A stretch of 64,000 nt of DNA from the NCBI RefSeq assembly GCF_035609205.1, contig NZ_CP141184.1, positions 3,872,501 through 3,936,500 of the forward strand, in the 5' to 3' direction. Source of the stretch: Hymenobacter sp. GOD-10R (GTDB lineage: Bacteria; Bacteroidota; Bacteroidia; Cytophagales; Hymenobacteraceae). Below the pieces are notes generated by a model, which worked only from the letters and a program-made list of their open reading frames with translations, did not search any database and was not told the origin of the DNA. The position numbers were made by a program, and so were the translations under genes. Shown here piece by piece: positions 24,784 through 34,131 of the stretch (positions within the stretch are counted from its first letter, which is position 1; each line of letters opens with the position of its first letter).

Positions 24784-26715
24784 ATGAAGTTTTTTTCCCG
24801 CTTAAGCCTGTTGACCGGGCTAGGCCTAGCCTTGCTCGGCTCCGCCCGCGCCCAAACTCCCGCTGTGCCGCCGGTGCAGAAAGCCCCTATTATGAGTCGG
24901 TGGGCCAAAAAGGTGACACCCGACAATGCCTGGCGCGAATACCCCCGTCCACAGATGGTGCGCCCGCAGTGGCTGAACCTGAACGGCCAGTGGGACTACG
25001 CCGTTACGCTCCAAACGGCCCCTACGCCAACGGCGTTCGATGGTCAGATTCTGGTGCCTTTCTGCCTGGAATCGACGCTGTCGGGCGTGACGAAGCCGCT
25101 GCAAGCCGACCAGCGTCTTTGGTACCGACGGCAGTTGCAGGTGCCAGCGGCCTGGCAAGGACAACGGGTGCTACTGCACTTTGGCGCTGTCGATTACCAG
25201 TGTAGCCTATGGATGAACGGCGGCCTGGTGGGCGCCCACACCGGCGGCTCCGACCCGTTCACCTTTGATGTTACCAACTTTTTGAAAGCTGGCGGCACCA
25301 ACGAGCTGCTGCTAGGGGTAACCGACCCCACCTCGACCGACGAACAGCCCCGCGGCAAGCAACTGCTGAATCCTAATGGCATTTGGTACACCCCCGTGTC
25401 CGGCATCTGGCAGACGGTGTGGCTGGAGCCGGTGCCTGCCGCGGGCTACTTGGAAGAAGTGCGGCTGACGCCCGAGGTAGACTCTAGCCGCTTGCGGGTG
25501 GAAGCCCTCGTGCACCGCCCAACCGAAGACTACACCACCGCCATCCGCCTCACTGCCCTCGATGGCAAAAAGACGGTGGCAACAACCCTAGTGCGCGCCG
25601 GGCAGGTGGCTTACCTCAACCTTCCTAGCCCCAAGCTCTGGTCACCCGACAGTCCCTTTCTCTACGACCTAAAAACGGAGTTCGTGACAGTGCAGGACCC
25701 CTTCGGCACTACACCCCGCAACCAGCGTCCTCGCAACGAGCGAGCCGTGGCGGCGGCTTATGCCAAAGCTACCGTGACGGGCGCACCGGTCGATGCCGTG
25801 ACGGGCTACTTTGCCATGCGCAAGATTTCAGTGGGCCCAGGTCCCATACCTGGTCAACCGGTGCTGCTACTCAACAACAAGTTCGTCTTTCAAAACGGAC
25901 CGCTGGACCAGGGCTGGTGGCCGGCTAGCTTGCTCACGCCACCCTCCGATGAGGCCATGGTCTTTGAGCTAGACTTTCTCAAGCAAGCGGGCTTCAACAT
26001 GCTACGCAAGCACATCAAGGTAGAACCTGACCGCTACTACTATCACTGCGACCGGCTGGGGCTGCTGGTATGGCAGGATATGCCCTCGGGCTTTTTCGAT
26101 ATGCCGGCGCAAAATGAGCGCTCTGGAGCGATACAGGAGCCACTACGCCGCTCAGTCGCCAAAGAGCAGTTTGAGTTGGAGTTGCACCGCCTCGTCGATC
26201 GCCTCTACAACCACCCTAGCATCGTGACCTGGGTGGTACACAACGAGGGCTGGGGCGAGTACGACAACCCGCGCTTAGCGGCGCAAGTGCAGGCCTTGGA
26301 CCCGAGCCGACTGGTAAACGCCGTAAGCGGCTGGAACGACCGGGGCGCCGGAAACTTCTACGACATTCACACCTACGAGCCAGAACCTAGGGCTCCGCAA
26401 GCACAGGCAAACCGGGCCATCGTTATCGGCGAATTTGGGGGCATCGGCTGGCCCATCGAGGGACACCTCTGGAACCCGGCCATGCGCAACTGGGGCTATC
26501 AGACCTACAAGGATGCGAAAGCAGTGGAGGAAGCTTACCAGAAGAAGTACGCCAAAATTGTAGAATACTATCAAAAGAACGGGCTCTCAGCAGCCGTATA
26601 CACCCAAACCACCGACGTAGAGGGCGAAATAAACGGCCTACTGACCTACGACCGGGAGGTCATCAAGATTCCGGTGAAGACGCTGCGCAAGATTCACGCG
26701 CCACTGCTCAAGTAG
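24784..26715 (+). CDS. Exported glycoside hydrolase family 2 enzyme
   Basis: This 643-residue protein has a signal peptide (about 23 residues, ending ARAQ). It shows the GH2 layout: a sugar-binding jelly-roll domain (about 50-220, with WYRRQLQVP and LHFGAVDY), an immunoglobulin-like domain, then a TIM barrel. The acid/base is probably Glu488 (HNEGWG) and the nucleophile Glu550 (VIGEFGG). GH2 enzymes release beta-galactosides, beta-mannosides or beta-glucuronides; specificity cannot be assigned here. An insertion rich in Arg and Asn at about 310-330 (NQRPRNERAVAAAYAK) interrupts the central region. A clean terminator follows. Confidence 0.9.
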   Translation: MKFFSRLSLLTGLGLALLGSARAQTPAVPPVQKAPIMSRWAKKVTPDNAWREYPRPQMVRPQWLNLNGQWDYAVTLQTAPTPTAFDGQILVPFCLESTLSGVTKPLQADQRLWYRRQLQVPAAWQGQRVLLHFGAVDYQCSLWMNGGLVGAHTGGSDPFTFDVTNFLKAGGTNELLLGVTDPTSTDEQPRGKQLLNPNGIWYTPVSGIWQTVWLEPVPAAGYLEEVRLTPEVDSSRLRVEALVHRPTEDYTTAIRLTALDGKKTVATTLVRAGQVAYLNLPSPKLWSPDSPFLYDLKTEFVTVQDPFGTTPRNQRPRNERAVAAAYAKATVTGAPVDAVTGYFAMRKISVGPGPIPGQPVLLLNNKFVFQNGPLDQGWWPASLLTPPSDEAMVFELDFLKQAGFNMLRKHIKVEPDRYYYHCDRLGLLVWQDMPSGFFDMPAQNERSGAIQEPLRRSVAKEQFELELHRLVDRLYNHPSIVTWVVHNEGWGEYDNPRLAAQVQALDPSRLVNAVSGWNDRGAGNFYDIHTYEPEPRAPQAQANRAIVIGEFGGIGWPIEGHLWNPAMRNWGYQTYKDAKAVEEAYQKKYAKIVEYYQKNGLSAAVYTQTTDVEGEINGLLTYDREVIKIPVKTLRKIHAPLLK

Positions 26716-26780
26716 CTCGCCTCTTGGTATAGCACCCCGCTCTACTCCTTACAACTAGCTGCTTAGCTTCCGCTTTATAC

Positions 26781-26819
26781 ACAAACAGCCTGGAAACGTG
26801 TCGTTTCCAGGCTGTTTGT
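26781..26819 (+). terminator. Intrinsic terminator
   Basis: Perfect 18-bp stem (26781-26798 with 26802-26819) with a three-base loop, then TTTTCT. It lies between the converging GH2 and M48 protease genes and could work both ways. Confidence 0.88.
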
Positions 26820-26872
26820 TTTCTACCTAATAAAAGCAGACCTAGCTTCCTTTAGCCGACCTAGCTCCTCGC

Positions 26873-28303
26873 CTACTTGCCCACCACTTTATACAGCATG
26901 CCGGCGCTGAGCTTGTCCGTGGTTTGCATGCCGTTCAGAATGGCTAGCTCCTGGTGACGCTTCGCCGGGATGCCGTTGGCGGTAAGCGCCTGGGCGAGCG
27001 TCTGGCCAGCTTTGGCAGTTTTGATGCGAACTTTCTCCGACTGCCGATTGAGTTTGCTAGCATCGGTGAGGCGGGCAAAGCCTTGGGCTACCCGCTGAAA
27101 CTGCGTCCCGTACGTGTCCAACGTGTTAGGCGCGCACAGCCCAATCAGCGCGTACAGCCTTTTGCCATCCTGAATAACGTAGGAGAGCGTGCTAGCCGTA
27201 ATACTCTGCCCACCCGATTGGCTTTGCCCCACTTGGTTGCCTTGCACCGCCACGGCAGGAAAGCCGTTGATAGTCGTGCGCGACGCTTGCGGCGACTGAA
27301 GCTTCAGCTGCTCCGCTAGGCTCTGGGCGGCGGCCTCCAAGGTGCCGTTGCCGGCTGTGGTTAGGATTTGCACGGCCTTGCCACTAGGCTCAGCCATCTG
27401 AAACTGCGTGGGCGAGTTCTGCGTCTTCCAGCCGCTAGGTACCGGAAACTGGAATTTCAGGTCGGGATGGTAGAACATGCTACCTTCCACAAAGCCCTGT
27501 CGTGGGTCTTCGCCGTAGGGAAGCCCTTCTAGCATCCGCAGGTAAGAATTTCGATTGACGGTGAGCGTACGCCCTCCAACCTGCTGTTTGGCATTGGCAG
27601 CCAGCTGTTTCACGGTGGTGTAGCGGTCGGCAGAATTCGGGTGCGAAGACAGGAAATCGGGCACAGCCTCGGCTCCACTAGCTGCCTGCTCTCGTTGCAG
27701 CGTTTGGAAAAAATCGGCCATTTGGCTCGCATCGTAGCCAATTTTGGTGCTGTAAGCGACTCCTAGCTGGTCCGATTCCCGCTCGTCGTCGCGGCCATAC
27801 TTTAAAAATAATAGCCCCACCCCCTGCGACAGTGGCTGCGCCATCTGCGCAATTCGACTCGAAAAGATGGACCCTAGCAGCAGCGCACCGGTGGCTAGCG
27901 TGGAGCGCGTTTGCTGCTTCTGCCCATGCTTGGCCGTGATGTGTCCGATTTCGTGCCCTAATACTCCGGCAAACTGCGCTTCGTTGTTGAAGTGCGCCAT
28001 AATACCACGAGTGAAGTAGACGTTGCCATCCGGCGCCGCAAACGCGTTGATGATGGGCGAATCGACAATGGTAAAGTTGTAGCCGTAGCTAGCGCGGTTC
28101 GAGATAGCCGCCATTTGCTGGCCTTTCACGTCGATGAACTTCTGCAACGGCTCATTATTGAGCAAGCCAAACTGCGCAATTACCTCCGGGTCGGCCTGCT
28201 TGGTTTGTTGGGGCGCACGAAACGCAGTAGCACCGGCCAACGGAAGCAACAACCCGAACGTGGCGAGACGAGGATGGTGGGTAAAGAAGGAAAACAGATT
28301 CAT
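26873..28303 (-). CDS. M48-family zinc metalloprotease, exported
   Basis: This 476-residue protein begins with a signal-like helix. The zinc motif is H117-E-I-G-H121 (LGHEIGHITAKHG), with the third ligand Glu in DDERESDQLGV, as in BepA/LoiP-type M48 peptidases that act on envelope proteins. After the peptidase domain (to about 240) comes a region with repeated beta strands. The C-terminus (KTAKAGQTLAQALTANG, then LAILNGM) resembles the tail seen in many bacterial M48 proteins. A role in periplasmic protein quality control is likely from family knowledge. A promoter core lies 104 bases upstream. Confidence 0.9.
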   Translation of the reverse strand: MNLFSFFTHHPRLATFGLLLPLAGATAFRAPQQTKQADPEVIAQFGLLNNEPLQKFIDVKGQQMAAISNRASYGYNFTIVDSPIINAFAAPDGNVYFTRGIMAHFNNEAQFAGVLGHEIGHITAKHGQKQQTRSTLATGALLLGSIFSSRIAQMAQPLSQGVGLLFLKYGRDDERESDQLGVAYSTKIGYDASQMADFFQTLQREQAASGAEAVPDFLSSHPNSADRYTTVKQLAANAKQQVGGRTLTVNRNSYLRMLEGLPYGEDPRQGFVEGSMFYHPDLKFQFPVPSGWKTQNSPTQFQMAEPSGKAVQILTTAGNGTLEAAAQSLAEQLKLQSPQASRTTINGFPAVAVQGNQVGQSQSGGQSITASTLSYVIQDGKRLYALIGLCAPNTLDTYGTQFQRVAQGFARLTDASKLNRQSEKVRIKTAKAGQTLAQALTANGIPAKRHQELAILNGMQTTDKLSAGMLYKVVGK

Positions 28304-28406
28304 AGCAAATAGGGAGAGTGGGTGGAAAAACAGAACAACAGCGCCTATTTTGTTGCGGGAAACGCGAGCCGCTACCTACGCTAGGCGAAATTTGTACCAA
28401 CCGCAG

Positions 28407-28414
28407 CAAAAGTA
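28407..28414 (-). promoter_or_regulatory. Bacteroidota promoter core TACTTTTG
   Basis: Exact TAnnTTTG match on the minus strand, 104 bases before the M48 protease start at 28303. Confidence 0.5.
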
Positions 28415-28556
28415 GGATAATGACTAGTTTTTAATGAAATACTATGTAACTCGACAGTAGGTTGCTCTGGCCTGATGTTGGTTGAGCTGCTTCTCAGGAC
28501 CTAAGGCTACTCCTCTCCCTCAGCCTGCGGATTTTACACTTATTACTTCTTATGGC

Positions 28557-29969
28557 ATGAGCCGATTGCACCTTCTTTTCCCTTTTGCCCTACTCGCCTG
28601 TTCCCAGCAATCTGCCGACCAGCCCGCTACGGTTCGTGCTCCTTACATCACGCCGGTCTCGGCAGCCCAGGCTCCAGCCGGCTTCCCCGAAACCTTTGAA
28701 GCTGGCAGCAAAGGCGCGTACGCCGAGGCCGATGAAACCTTAGGCTCTGGCTCCTGGCATTTTACGGAGGCCCTGATCGGAACCTCCGAGCAAGATCACA
28801 AACGCGGCGAACACGCTGCTCGTCTGCGTGAGCGGGGCCGCCTGCGCATGAACTTCGATGCGCCACGCGGGGTGCGCAGCATTCGCGTCAGCAGCGCCAG
28901 CTACGGCGACGATGCCCCGAGCACCTGGGAGTTGTGGGCCAGCTCCGATGGTGGTCGCCGTTACGTGCGCCTCGGTCAGTCGGTGCGCACTAGTGCCCGC
29001 CTTGTGGCTACCACCTTCCCGGCTCCTACCGCGGGTGCACTTCGCCTGGAAATTCGCAAAACGGATAAGGGTAAAGGGCGCCTGAACATCGATGATATTG
29101 TGCTGGATGCTTCTGGTAGTGTAGCACCTAGCCCGGCACCTAGGCCGAGCGCTTCGTTGCCTAGCCTCCCTCCTGCTACCACGCGCCAAGCCACCGCTGT
29201 TGTTACCAGCCGCGACGATAACATGGCCTTAGGCAACCCCAGTGGGGCAACCAGTGACCCGGCCAACGCCACCAATTACTTGCTGGTGCATCCGCAGTTC
29301 ACCATTGGCTACAACGCCAACCGTGGCACGCCCACCTGGGTGAGTTGGCACCTAAACCGTGCCTGGCGAGGCTCGGCCCCACGCCAAGACGACTTCCGCC
29401 CCGACCTAGCCCTGCCCCGCGGCTTCTACCAGGTCACGCCGCGCAGCTACTCAGGCTCAGGCTTCGACAAAGGCCACAATTGCCCTAGTGCCGACCGTAC
29501 CACCGACCTCGACGATAACTCGGCAACCTTCTTGATGACCAACATGATTCCGCAGGCGCCTAATAACAACCAGCGGACCTGGTCGGCCTTGGAAGAATAC
29601 GGTCGCTCGCTGGTAGACCGTGGCAATGAAATTTACATCATCATGGGGAGCTACGGCAAAGGCGGCACCGGTGCCAACGGCCTAGCTACGACCCTCGACA
29701 ATGGCCACGTCACCGTGCCCAAGCGCGTTTGGAAAGTGCTGGTGGTGTTGCCTGAAGGTGGCAACGACCTGCAGCGTATCGCCGCGGGCCAGGCTCGTCT
29801 CATCGCCATCGATACTCCTAATGACAATGGTGTCAGCCCCAACTGGGGCCAGTACCGGGTATCCGTCGACGCCATCGAAGCTGCTACTGGCCTAGATTTA
29901 CTGAGTAAGCTCCCGCTAGAGGTGCAAACGCGTCTGCAAGCTAGCATTGATTCCGGGCCGACGCAGTAG
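28557..29969 (+). CDS. DNA/RNA non-specific endonuclease (NUC1) lipoprotein
   Basis: This 470-residue protein begins MSRLHLLFPFALLAC, with a lipobox and lipidated Cys15, so it is expected on the periplasmic side or cell surface. Residues about 45-180 form a beta-sandwich-like domain, followed by a Pro/Ser linker (PSPAPRPSASLPSLPP). The C-terminal half is an Endonuclease_NS domain of the beta-beta-alpha-metal class with the active site D-K-G-H307-N (GFDKGHNCPSADR) and the metal-binding Asn segment NMIPQAPNNNQRTW. It should degrade DNA and RNA without sequence preference, for nutrition or defence. The ATG at 28557 is chosen because it starts the lipoprotein signal. Confidence 0.92.
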   Translation: MSRLHLLFPFALLACSQQSADQPATVRAPYITPVSAAQAPAGFPETFEAGSKGAYAEADETLGSGSWHFTEALIGTSEQDHKRGEHAARLRERGRLRMNFDAPRGVRSIRVSSASYGDDAPSTWELWASSDGGRRYVRLGQSVRTSARLVATTFPAPTAGALRLEIRKTDKGKGRLNIDDIVLDASGSVAPSPAPRPSASLPSLPPATTRQATAVVTSRDDNMALGNPSGATSDPANATNYLLVHPQFTIGYNANRGTPTWVSWHLNRAWRGSAPRQDDFRPDLALPRGFYQVTPRSYSGSGFDKGHNCPSADRTTDLDDNSATFLMTNMIPQAPNNNQRTWSALEEYGRSLVDRGNEIYIIMGSYGKGGTGANGLATTLDNGHVTVPKRVWKVLVVLPEGGNDLQRIAAGQARLIAIDTPNDNGVSPNWGQYRVSVDAIEAATGLDLLSKLPLEVQTRLQASIDSGPTQ

Positions 29970-29984
29970 CAGCAAGCCTACACA

Positions 29985-30053
29985 ATACACTGAGCCCCGG
30001 CGGGACGACATCCAAGCTAACGTGGAATGTCGTCCCGCCGGGGCTCAGTGTAT
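29985..30053. terminator. Bidirectional terminator, perfect 27-bp stem
   Basis: The arms 29985-30011 and 30027-30053 are exact inverted copies with a 15-base loop. It lies between the converging nuclease and M28 peptidase genes. Confidence 0.85.
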
Positions 30054-30070
30054 TTGGTACAAACGAGGAA

Positions 30071-31714
30071 TTACTGCACCTTCTTTTGCCCAAAGAAATT
30101 ACCGGGGTTCCAGGTCGGGCGGGCAGGGTTTTGAGCAATCTGGTAGCCAATCAGAAAATTGAGCTGCACGTACTTCTTACCGGCTTCAAAGTCAAATACG
30201 CCGTTAATATCGTCCTGGGGTTTGTGGTAGTACTTGGCGCGCCACTGCTGCACGGTCTGGCTAAGGTTATTCTGGCCGTCGGCCGTTTTGTTGCCGTACT
30301 TGATGTGCAGCGCGGGTATCCCTTGGGCCACAAAGCTGTACTGGTCGCTGCGGATAAAACGGTTCTGCTCGGGCTCCGGGTCATCCTCTACCGTCAGACC
30401 TAGGTAGTTGGCAGCATTCGTCACTTGGGTTTGCAACGAGGAGTTCTCCGCGCCCAGCGGCACCACCGATAGCAACGGCGCGATGATGGTCGGCATATCG
30501 GTGTTTACGTCAGCCACAATTTGCGCTTTCGGCACGGTTGGGTACTTCGCAAAATAGCCCGAACCCATCAGGCCCATTTCTTCGCCCGTCACCAGCACCA
30601 GCAGCACCGAGCGCTTGGGCTTCTCCTTCAGCCGCGAGTATACTTTGCCAATTTCCAGCACGCTCGCCACGCCAGAGGCATTGTCGTGGGCGCCGTTGTA
30701 GAGCGAGTCGCCCTCCACAGGCGTGCTGATACCTAGGTGGTCGAGGTGGGCGCTGTGCACCACGTACTCGTTTTTCAGCTTGGCATCAGTGCCCGGAATC
30801 TTGCCTACTACGTTATAGCTGTCTACGTCTTGGTAGGTCGAGCGGAACTGCGCCGTCAGGCTGCCGGTCAGCGCCTGCGACATGGGTTTATCGGTGCGCA
30901 GTGAGGCTAGGACCCGGCCGGTGTCGGCAGCGGCACCCACAAACAGGTTTTGTAGCGTAGCAGCATTCACGGTACCTAACATGCGAATCTGCTTCGTAGC
31001 ATAGCTCCGCGACACGGCCACTTTCCCATCCGGCCCTAATACGCTTATCACTCCTTTCGGCTGTGCAATCAGCTTGGCCGTTGGCTTGGTGCTGGCTACT
31101 AGCACGCCTACTGCACCGTGGCGAGCAGCAGTTTGCATGATGGTTAGCAGGTCTTCATTGTAGAGAGCTACCGTAGAAGAAAACTTCTTCGGCGCGCCCC
31201 GCACAATCACCACCACTTTCCCTTTCGCGTCGACGCCCTTGTAGTCATCGTATCCTAGCTCAGGCGTGCTGATGCCGTAACCGGCAAACACCAGCGGCGC
31301 CTGCACGCTCACCTGGGCTTCCTCCGGGTTGGGGTAGAACATAAAATCCTGTCCGTACGCGAGAGTCGGTGCAGTGCCTTGCTGGGCCTGCACCGTCAGC
31401 GTAGCACCGGGCGCGGTGAATGCACGACGTAGGCGTACCTTCTGTACATAGGTCCCGTTTTCACCGGCGGGCTGGGCACCTAGCTTTTTGAGCTGCTCGG
31501 TGACGTAATCTACCGCCATCTGGTAACCGGGCGTGCCGGGCAAACGGCCTTTTAGCTTATCGTCGGCCAGGTATTGAATATGAGCCTTTATGTCGTTGGG
31601 CTGCACTTGGGCTAGGGCGTCTGTAATAGGCTTAGAGACGGTGAAGCTCTGCGCTCGGGCTTGCTGCGCCACGGCCAGACTCCCGAGAAAGAATAGAAAG
31701 GGTTTGATGTTCAT
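30071..31714 (-). CDS. Exported M28-family zinc peptidase with PA domain
   Basis: This 547-residue protein has a signal peptide (about 22 residues, ending ARAQ). A protease-associated (PA) insert lies around residues 125-260 (VFAGYGISTPELGYDDY). The catalytic domain shows the di-zinc ligands in HSAHLDHLG, the bridging Asp in NGAHDNASG, the general base and metal Glu pair in VTGEEMGLMGS, and Asp in VNTDMP. Members are aminopeptidases or glutamate carboxypeptidase-like enzymes acting outside the cytoplasm. It converges with the NUC1 nuclease gene and stands alone. Confidence 0.92.
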   Translation of the reverse strand: MNIKPFLFFLGSLAVAQQARAQSFTVSKPITDALAQVQPNDIKAHIQYLADDKLKGRLPGTPGYQMAVDYVTEQLKKLGAQPAGENGTYVQKVRLRRAFTAPGATLTVQAQQGTAPTLAYGQDFMFYPNPEEAQVSVQAPLVFAGYGISTPELGYDDYKGVDAKGKVVVIVRGAPKKFSSTVALYNEDLLTIMQTAARHGAVGVLVASTKPTAKLIAQPKGVISVLGPDGKVAVSRSYATKQIRMLGTVNAATLQNLFVGAAADTGRVLASLRTDKPMSQALTGSLTAQFRSTYQDVDSYNVVGKIPGTDAKLKNEYVVHSAHLDHLGISTPVEGDSLYNGAHDNASGVASVLEIGKVYSRLKEKPKRSVLLVLVTGEEMGLMGSGYFAKYPTVPKAQIVADVNTDMPTIIAPLLSVVPLGAENSSLQTQVTNAANYLGLTVEDDPEPEQNRFIRSDQYSFVAQGIPALHIKYGNKTADGQNNLSQTVQQWRAKYYHKPQDDINGVFDFEAGKKYVQLNFLIGYQIAQNPARPTWNPGNFFGQKKVQ

Positions 31715-31905
31715 ACTGTGAAGCTACGCAAACGAAAAAATGCCGAAAACTACGAAAGTCGGTGTTACGGACTCACGTTTGCGCATCTTGGCTGCATGCG
31801 TCCTCCTATGAAGGACGAGTGAATGGTTGCTAGCAAGCAACAACCATGGCTTCGAATTGCAGCTATCGTGGTAGCACCTATTGGTTAGTTGCTTCTCGAC
31901 ATCAG

Positions 31906-32205
31906 CTAACGGGTGGTCATTTCCTTTTGAGGGTTAGCCGCTGCTACATGAAACATAATGTTCGCAGACTTCCTATCATCTGAAACAGGTCGCTTCACGA
32001 GGCTAGCTACGTTTGCTGGGCTAGGTTGTCCCTTATACTGCCTGACAATAGGCACTTGAGTAAAGGAGAGAGCCGCCCGCCACTTTTTTGCCACTTGAAC
32101 AGAATTCAACTTAGCACGCTGTCTATTAGTAGCGGATTTTTTACCAGAGTAAGCAAACAAGACCACCAAAATCAGGAGCACGGGCAAGGGCAAAGGCTGA
32201 CGCAT
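31906..32205 (-). CDS. Small hypothetical protein with N-terminal membrane/signal helix
   Basis: This 99-residue protein starts MRQPLPLPVLLILVVLFAYS, a signal or anchor helix, followed by a basic tail rich in Lys, Arg and Ser. I recognise no family, and there is no catalytic motif. It stands alone on the minus strand between the M28 peptidase and HIT-NuiA genes. The call rests on the start codon and clear N-terminal helix only, so it may not be a real gene. Confidence 0.4.
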   Translation of the reverse strand: MRQPLPLPVLLILVVLFAYSGKKSATNRQRAKLNSVQVAKKWRAALSFTQVPIVRQYKGQPSPANVASLVKRPVSDDRKSANIMFHVAAANPQKEMTTR

Positions 32206-32468
32206 AACGGGAAGTATAAGAATGGTGATTAGGATAAGTTATCTGCCCGATTCCCTAGACCGTATGCTCTCCAACAAAACCCAAACGCACCAGTAAAAGC
32301 ATTGCGTTTCTGAAGGCACGTTCGTTATCAGGCAGTTAACCAAAGATATATGATCCTGATAATCAAATAGAAGCCTGCCTTATCACATATCCATGTGATT
32401 AAAAAGCAACTTTATTATTGTACAAGCTCTCAGCTTCTGATGACAGCTCGCCTGCCGCAAGCACAGAA
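32206..32468. other. AT-rich intergenic region
   Basis: It lies between the small gene starting at 32205 and the terminator of the HIT-NuiA gene. AT content rises at 32340-32430. No open frame with family features, no RNA and no repeat was seen. Confidence 0.4.
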
Positions 32469-32513
32469 AAGCCCCGCTGGTACGGCTTCAAGGAAGGCGC
32501 ACCAGCGGGGCTT
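32469..32513 (-). terminator. Intrinsic terminator
   Basis: AAGCCCCGCTGGT pairs with ACCAGCGGGGCTT (32469-32481 with 32501-32513). On the minus strand it is followed by TTTTC. It ends the HIT-NuiA transcript. Confidence 0.82.
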
Positions 32514-32537
32514 GTGGCTTAGAAATTTAAGTAAGGC

Positions 32538-33419
32538 CTAGGTCTCCGTTAGTACCGTCTTGAAGCCAGCCAGCTTGCCTTCAGAAGTTTTTCCAAGAGC
32601 AAACACCTGCACCTGTGGACCCGTGCCGAGGCGGTATACTTGGGTATCTTCTAGCTCCTGCTTCATGTACATCTGCAAGGCTTTGAACCGGTTAGCTAGG
32701 TCTACGTCGTTCAACACGCCTTGGTCGGCAGTGTGGTTGCGCAGAAAATAGGTTAACTCCTGCGTTTCTACCTTGGTGTCAGCTGGCTGACCTAGTGCCT
32801 TCAGGATGGTGTCATTGGTCAGTTCGCCACTGGGCACGTCATAGCTCACGGGTGAAAGCGGCGCATCTGATTCGCTCACGAAATACAGGCCCGCCACTAG
32901 TTGGCTCAGCTGGCCACCAGTGGATTCACCAGGTCCGGTAGTAGAGGCTTTCTCACGTACGGCTTTGGTTTCCTCCGCTTTCGTTGCCAGGGCCGGATCA
33001 GCCGCCGCGCCCCGCGGCTCCGACCTAGGTACCTTGTCCATGATGGCTGCTGCGAGTTCCCGCATCCGGTCCTCGGGCACCTTGATCTTGGGGTTGGCAA
33101 AATTCATGTCCGACACGTGGTTCATCGGAATCAGGTGAATATGTGCGTGCGGCACTTCTAAACCGATTACAGCTACTCCGATCCGCTTGCACGGCACGGC
33201 GGCCCGAACTCCTTGTGCTACGCGTTGCGCAAACAGGTTCAGCTCAGCCAGCTCCTGGGGCGGCATATCGAAGATGTAATCGATTTCGCGCTTCGGAATA
33301 ACGAGCGTGTGCCCCTCAACCAGCGGCGTAATGTCCAGAAAAGCTAGGTGGTGCTCATCCTCGGCAACTTTGTAAGCCGGCAGCTCACCGCTCACGATAC
33401 GAGAAAAGATGGAAGGCAT
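32538..33419 (-). CDS. HIT hydrolase fused to NuiA-like nuclease inhibitor
   Basis: This 293-residue protein has two domains. Residues 1-130 form a HIT (histidine triad) nucleotide hydrolase/transferase with the triad H91-A-H93-I-H95 and the FSRIVSGELPAYKVAED start, where ordinary HIT proteins of about 130 residues end. After a charged linker (131-168), residues about 169-293 resemble nuclease A inhibitor (NuiA) of cyanobacteria: GLYFVSESDAPLSPVSYD, then a helix ending VYRLGTGPQVQVFALGKT and GFKTVLTET. NuiA blocks NucA-type non-specific endonucleases, and a nuclease of that class is encoded at 28557-29969. No signal peptide is present, so the fusion is cytoplasmic. Confidence 0.85.
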   Translation of the reverse strand: MPSIFSRIVSGELPAYKVAEDEHHLAFLDITPLVEGHTLVIPKREIDYIFDMPPQELAELNLFAQRVAQGVRAAVPCKRIGVAVIGLEVPHAHIHLIPMNHVSDMNFANPKIKVPEDRMRELAAAIMDKVPRSEPRGAAADPALATKAEETKAVREKASTTGPGESTGGQLSQLVAGLYFVSESDAPLSPVSYDVPSGELTNDTILKALGQPADTKVETQELTYFLRNHTADQGVLNDVDLANRFKALQMYMKQELEDTQVYRLGTGPQVQVFALGKTSEGKLAGFKTVLTET

Positions 33420-33520
33420 AGAGAAGAGTAACTGAGTAGCGAAGGAATTGAGTATGGGCTTACTGCCCCGGGGTGGAGTACGCAGCAGCTTCCTGCCCCA
33501 AAGTACGCGGCAAAAAGAAA

Positions 33521-33547
33521 AAGGGCGAAGCTATTAGCTCCGCCCTT
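33521..33547 (-). terminator. Intrinsic terminator
   Basis: An imperfect stem GGGCGGAGCT/AGCTTCGCCC on the minus strand, followed by TTTTTCTTTTT. It lies downstream of greA. Confidence 0.8.
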
Positions 33548-33585
33548 GTCACAATTACTCAGCTGCCCCGCTACTCCGCTACTCA

Positions 33586-34059
33586 TTAGCGGCTGATTTC
33601 CAGAACTTCAAACTGAAGTTTGCCGGCGGGTACCGTGATTTCCGCCACATCACCGACCGATTTGCCAAGCAAACCTTTGCCGATGGGTGATTTCACCGAG
33701 ATTTTGCCGGCAGCTAGGTTCGCTTCTTCCTCAGCCACCAGTGTGTAGTCGAGCACGGCGTTATTTTTCAGGTTCTTCAGCTTCACTTTGCTCATAATCA
33801 AAGCTTTGCTGGTATCCATGTTTGTATCATCGATGACACGGGCATTGCCAAGCACTTCTTCCAGCTTCGCAATCTTTAGCTCTAGGTGCCCTTGGGCATC
33901 CTTGGCTGCGTCGTATTCGGCATTCTCACTCAGGTCGCCTTTGTCGCGGGCTTCGGCCAACTGCCGGGCTACGTCGGCCCGACCCCGGATCTTGAGTTCT
34001 TGCAGCTCATCTTTCAGTTTCTGCAAGCCTTCGGGAGTGTAATAATTAATGGTAGCCAT
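33586..34059 (-). CDS. greA: Transcription elongation factor GreA
   Basis: This 157-residue protein has an N-terminal coiled coil (residues 8-75) with the acidic tip D42-L-S-E-N-A-E-Y, which reaches the RNA polymerase active site and stimulates cleavage of backtracked RNA. A C-terminal FKBP-like domain follows (VKSPIGKGLLGKSVGD). Length is normal. The start at 34059 (MATINYYTPEG) is chosen over 34134 because the upstream 25 codons are not family-like and overlap the leader hairpin. The leader contains a promoter core and a terminator-like hairpin, suggesting attenuation. Confidence 0.95.
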   Translation of the reverse strand: MATINYYTPEGLQKLKDELQELKIRGRADVARQLAEARDKGDLSENAEYDAAKDAQGHLELKIAKLEEVLGNARVIDDTNMDTSKALIMSKVKLKNLKNNAVLDYTLVAEEEANLAAGKISVKSPIGKGLLGKSVGDVAEITVPAGKLQFEVLEISR

Positions 34060-34086
34060 GTCGGAGGGTGGTAAGCTAAAAAACAA

Positions 34087-34117
34087 GGAGAACGGTCGGC
34101 CAAGCCAACCGTTCTCC
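34087..34117 (-). terminator. Terminator-like hairpin in the greA leader
   Basis: GGAGAACGGTTGGC pairs with GCCGACCGTTCTCC on the minus strand (14 bp, one mismatch, three-base loop), followed by TTGTTTTTTAGC. It can end the upstream dehydrogenase transcript. Because a promoter core lies upstream of it, it may also attenuate greA. Confidence 0.75.
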
Positions 34118-34131
34118 GAACAGGTTTGATA

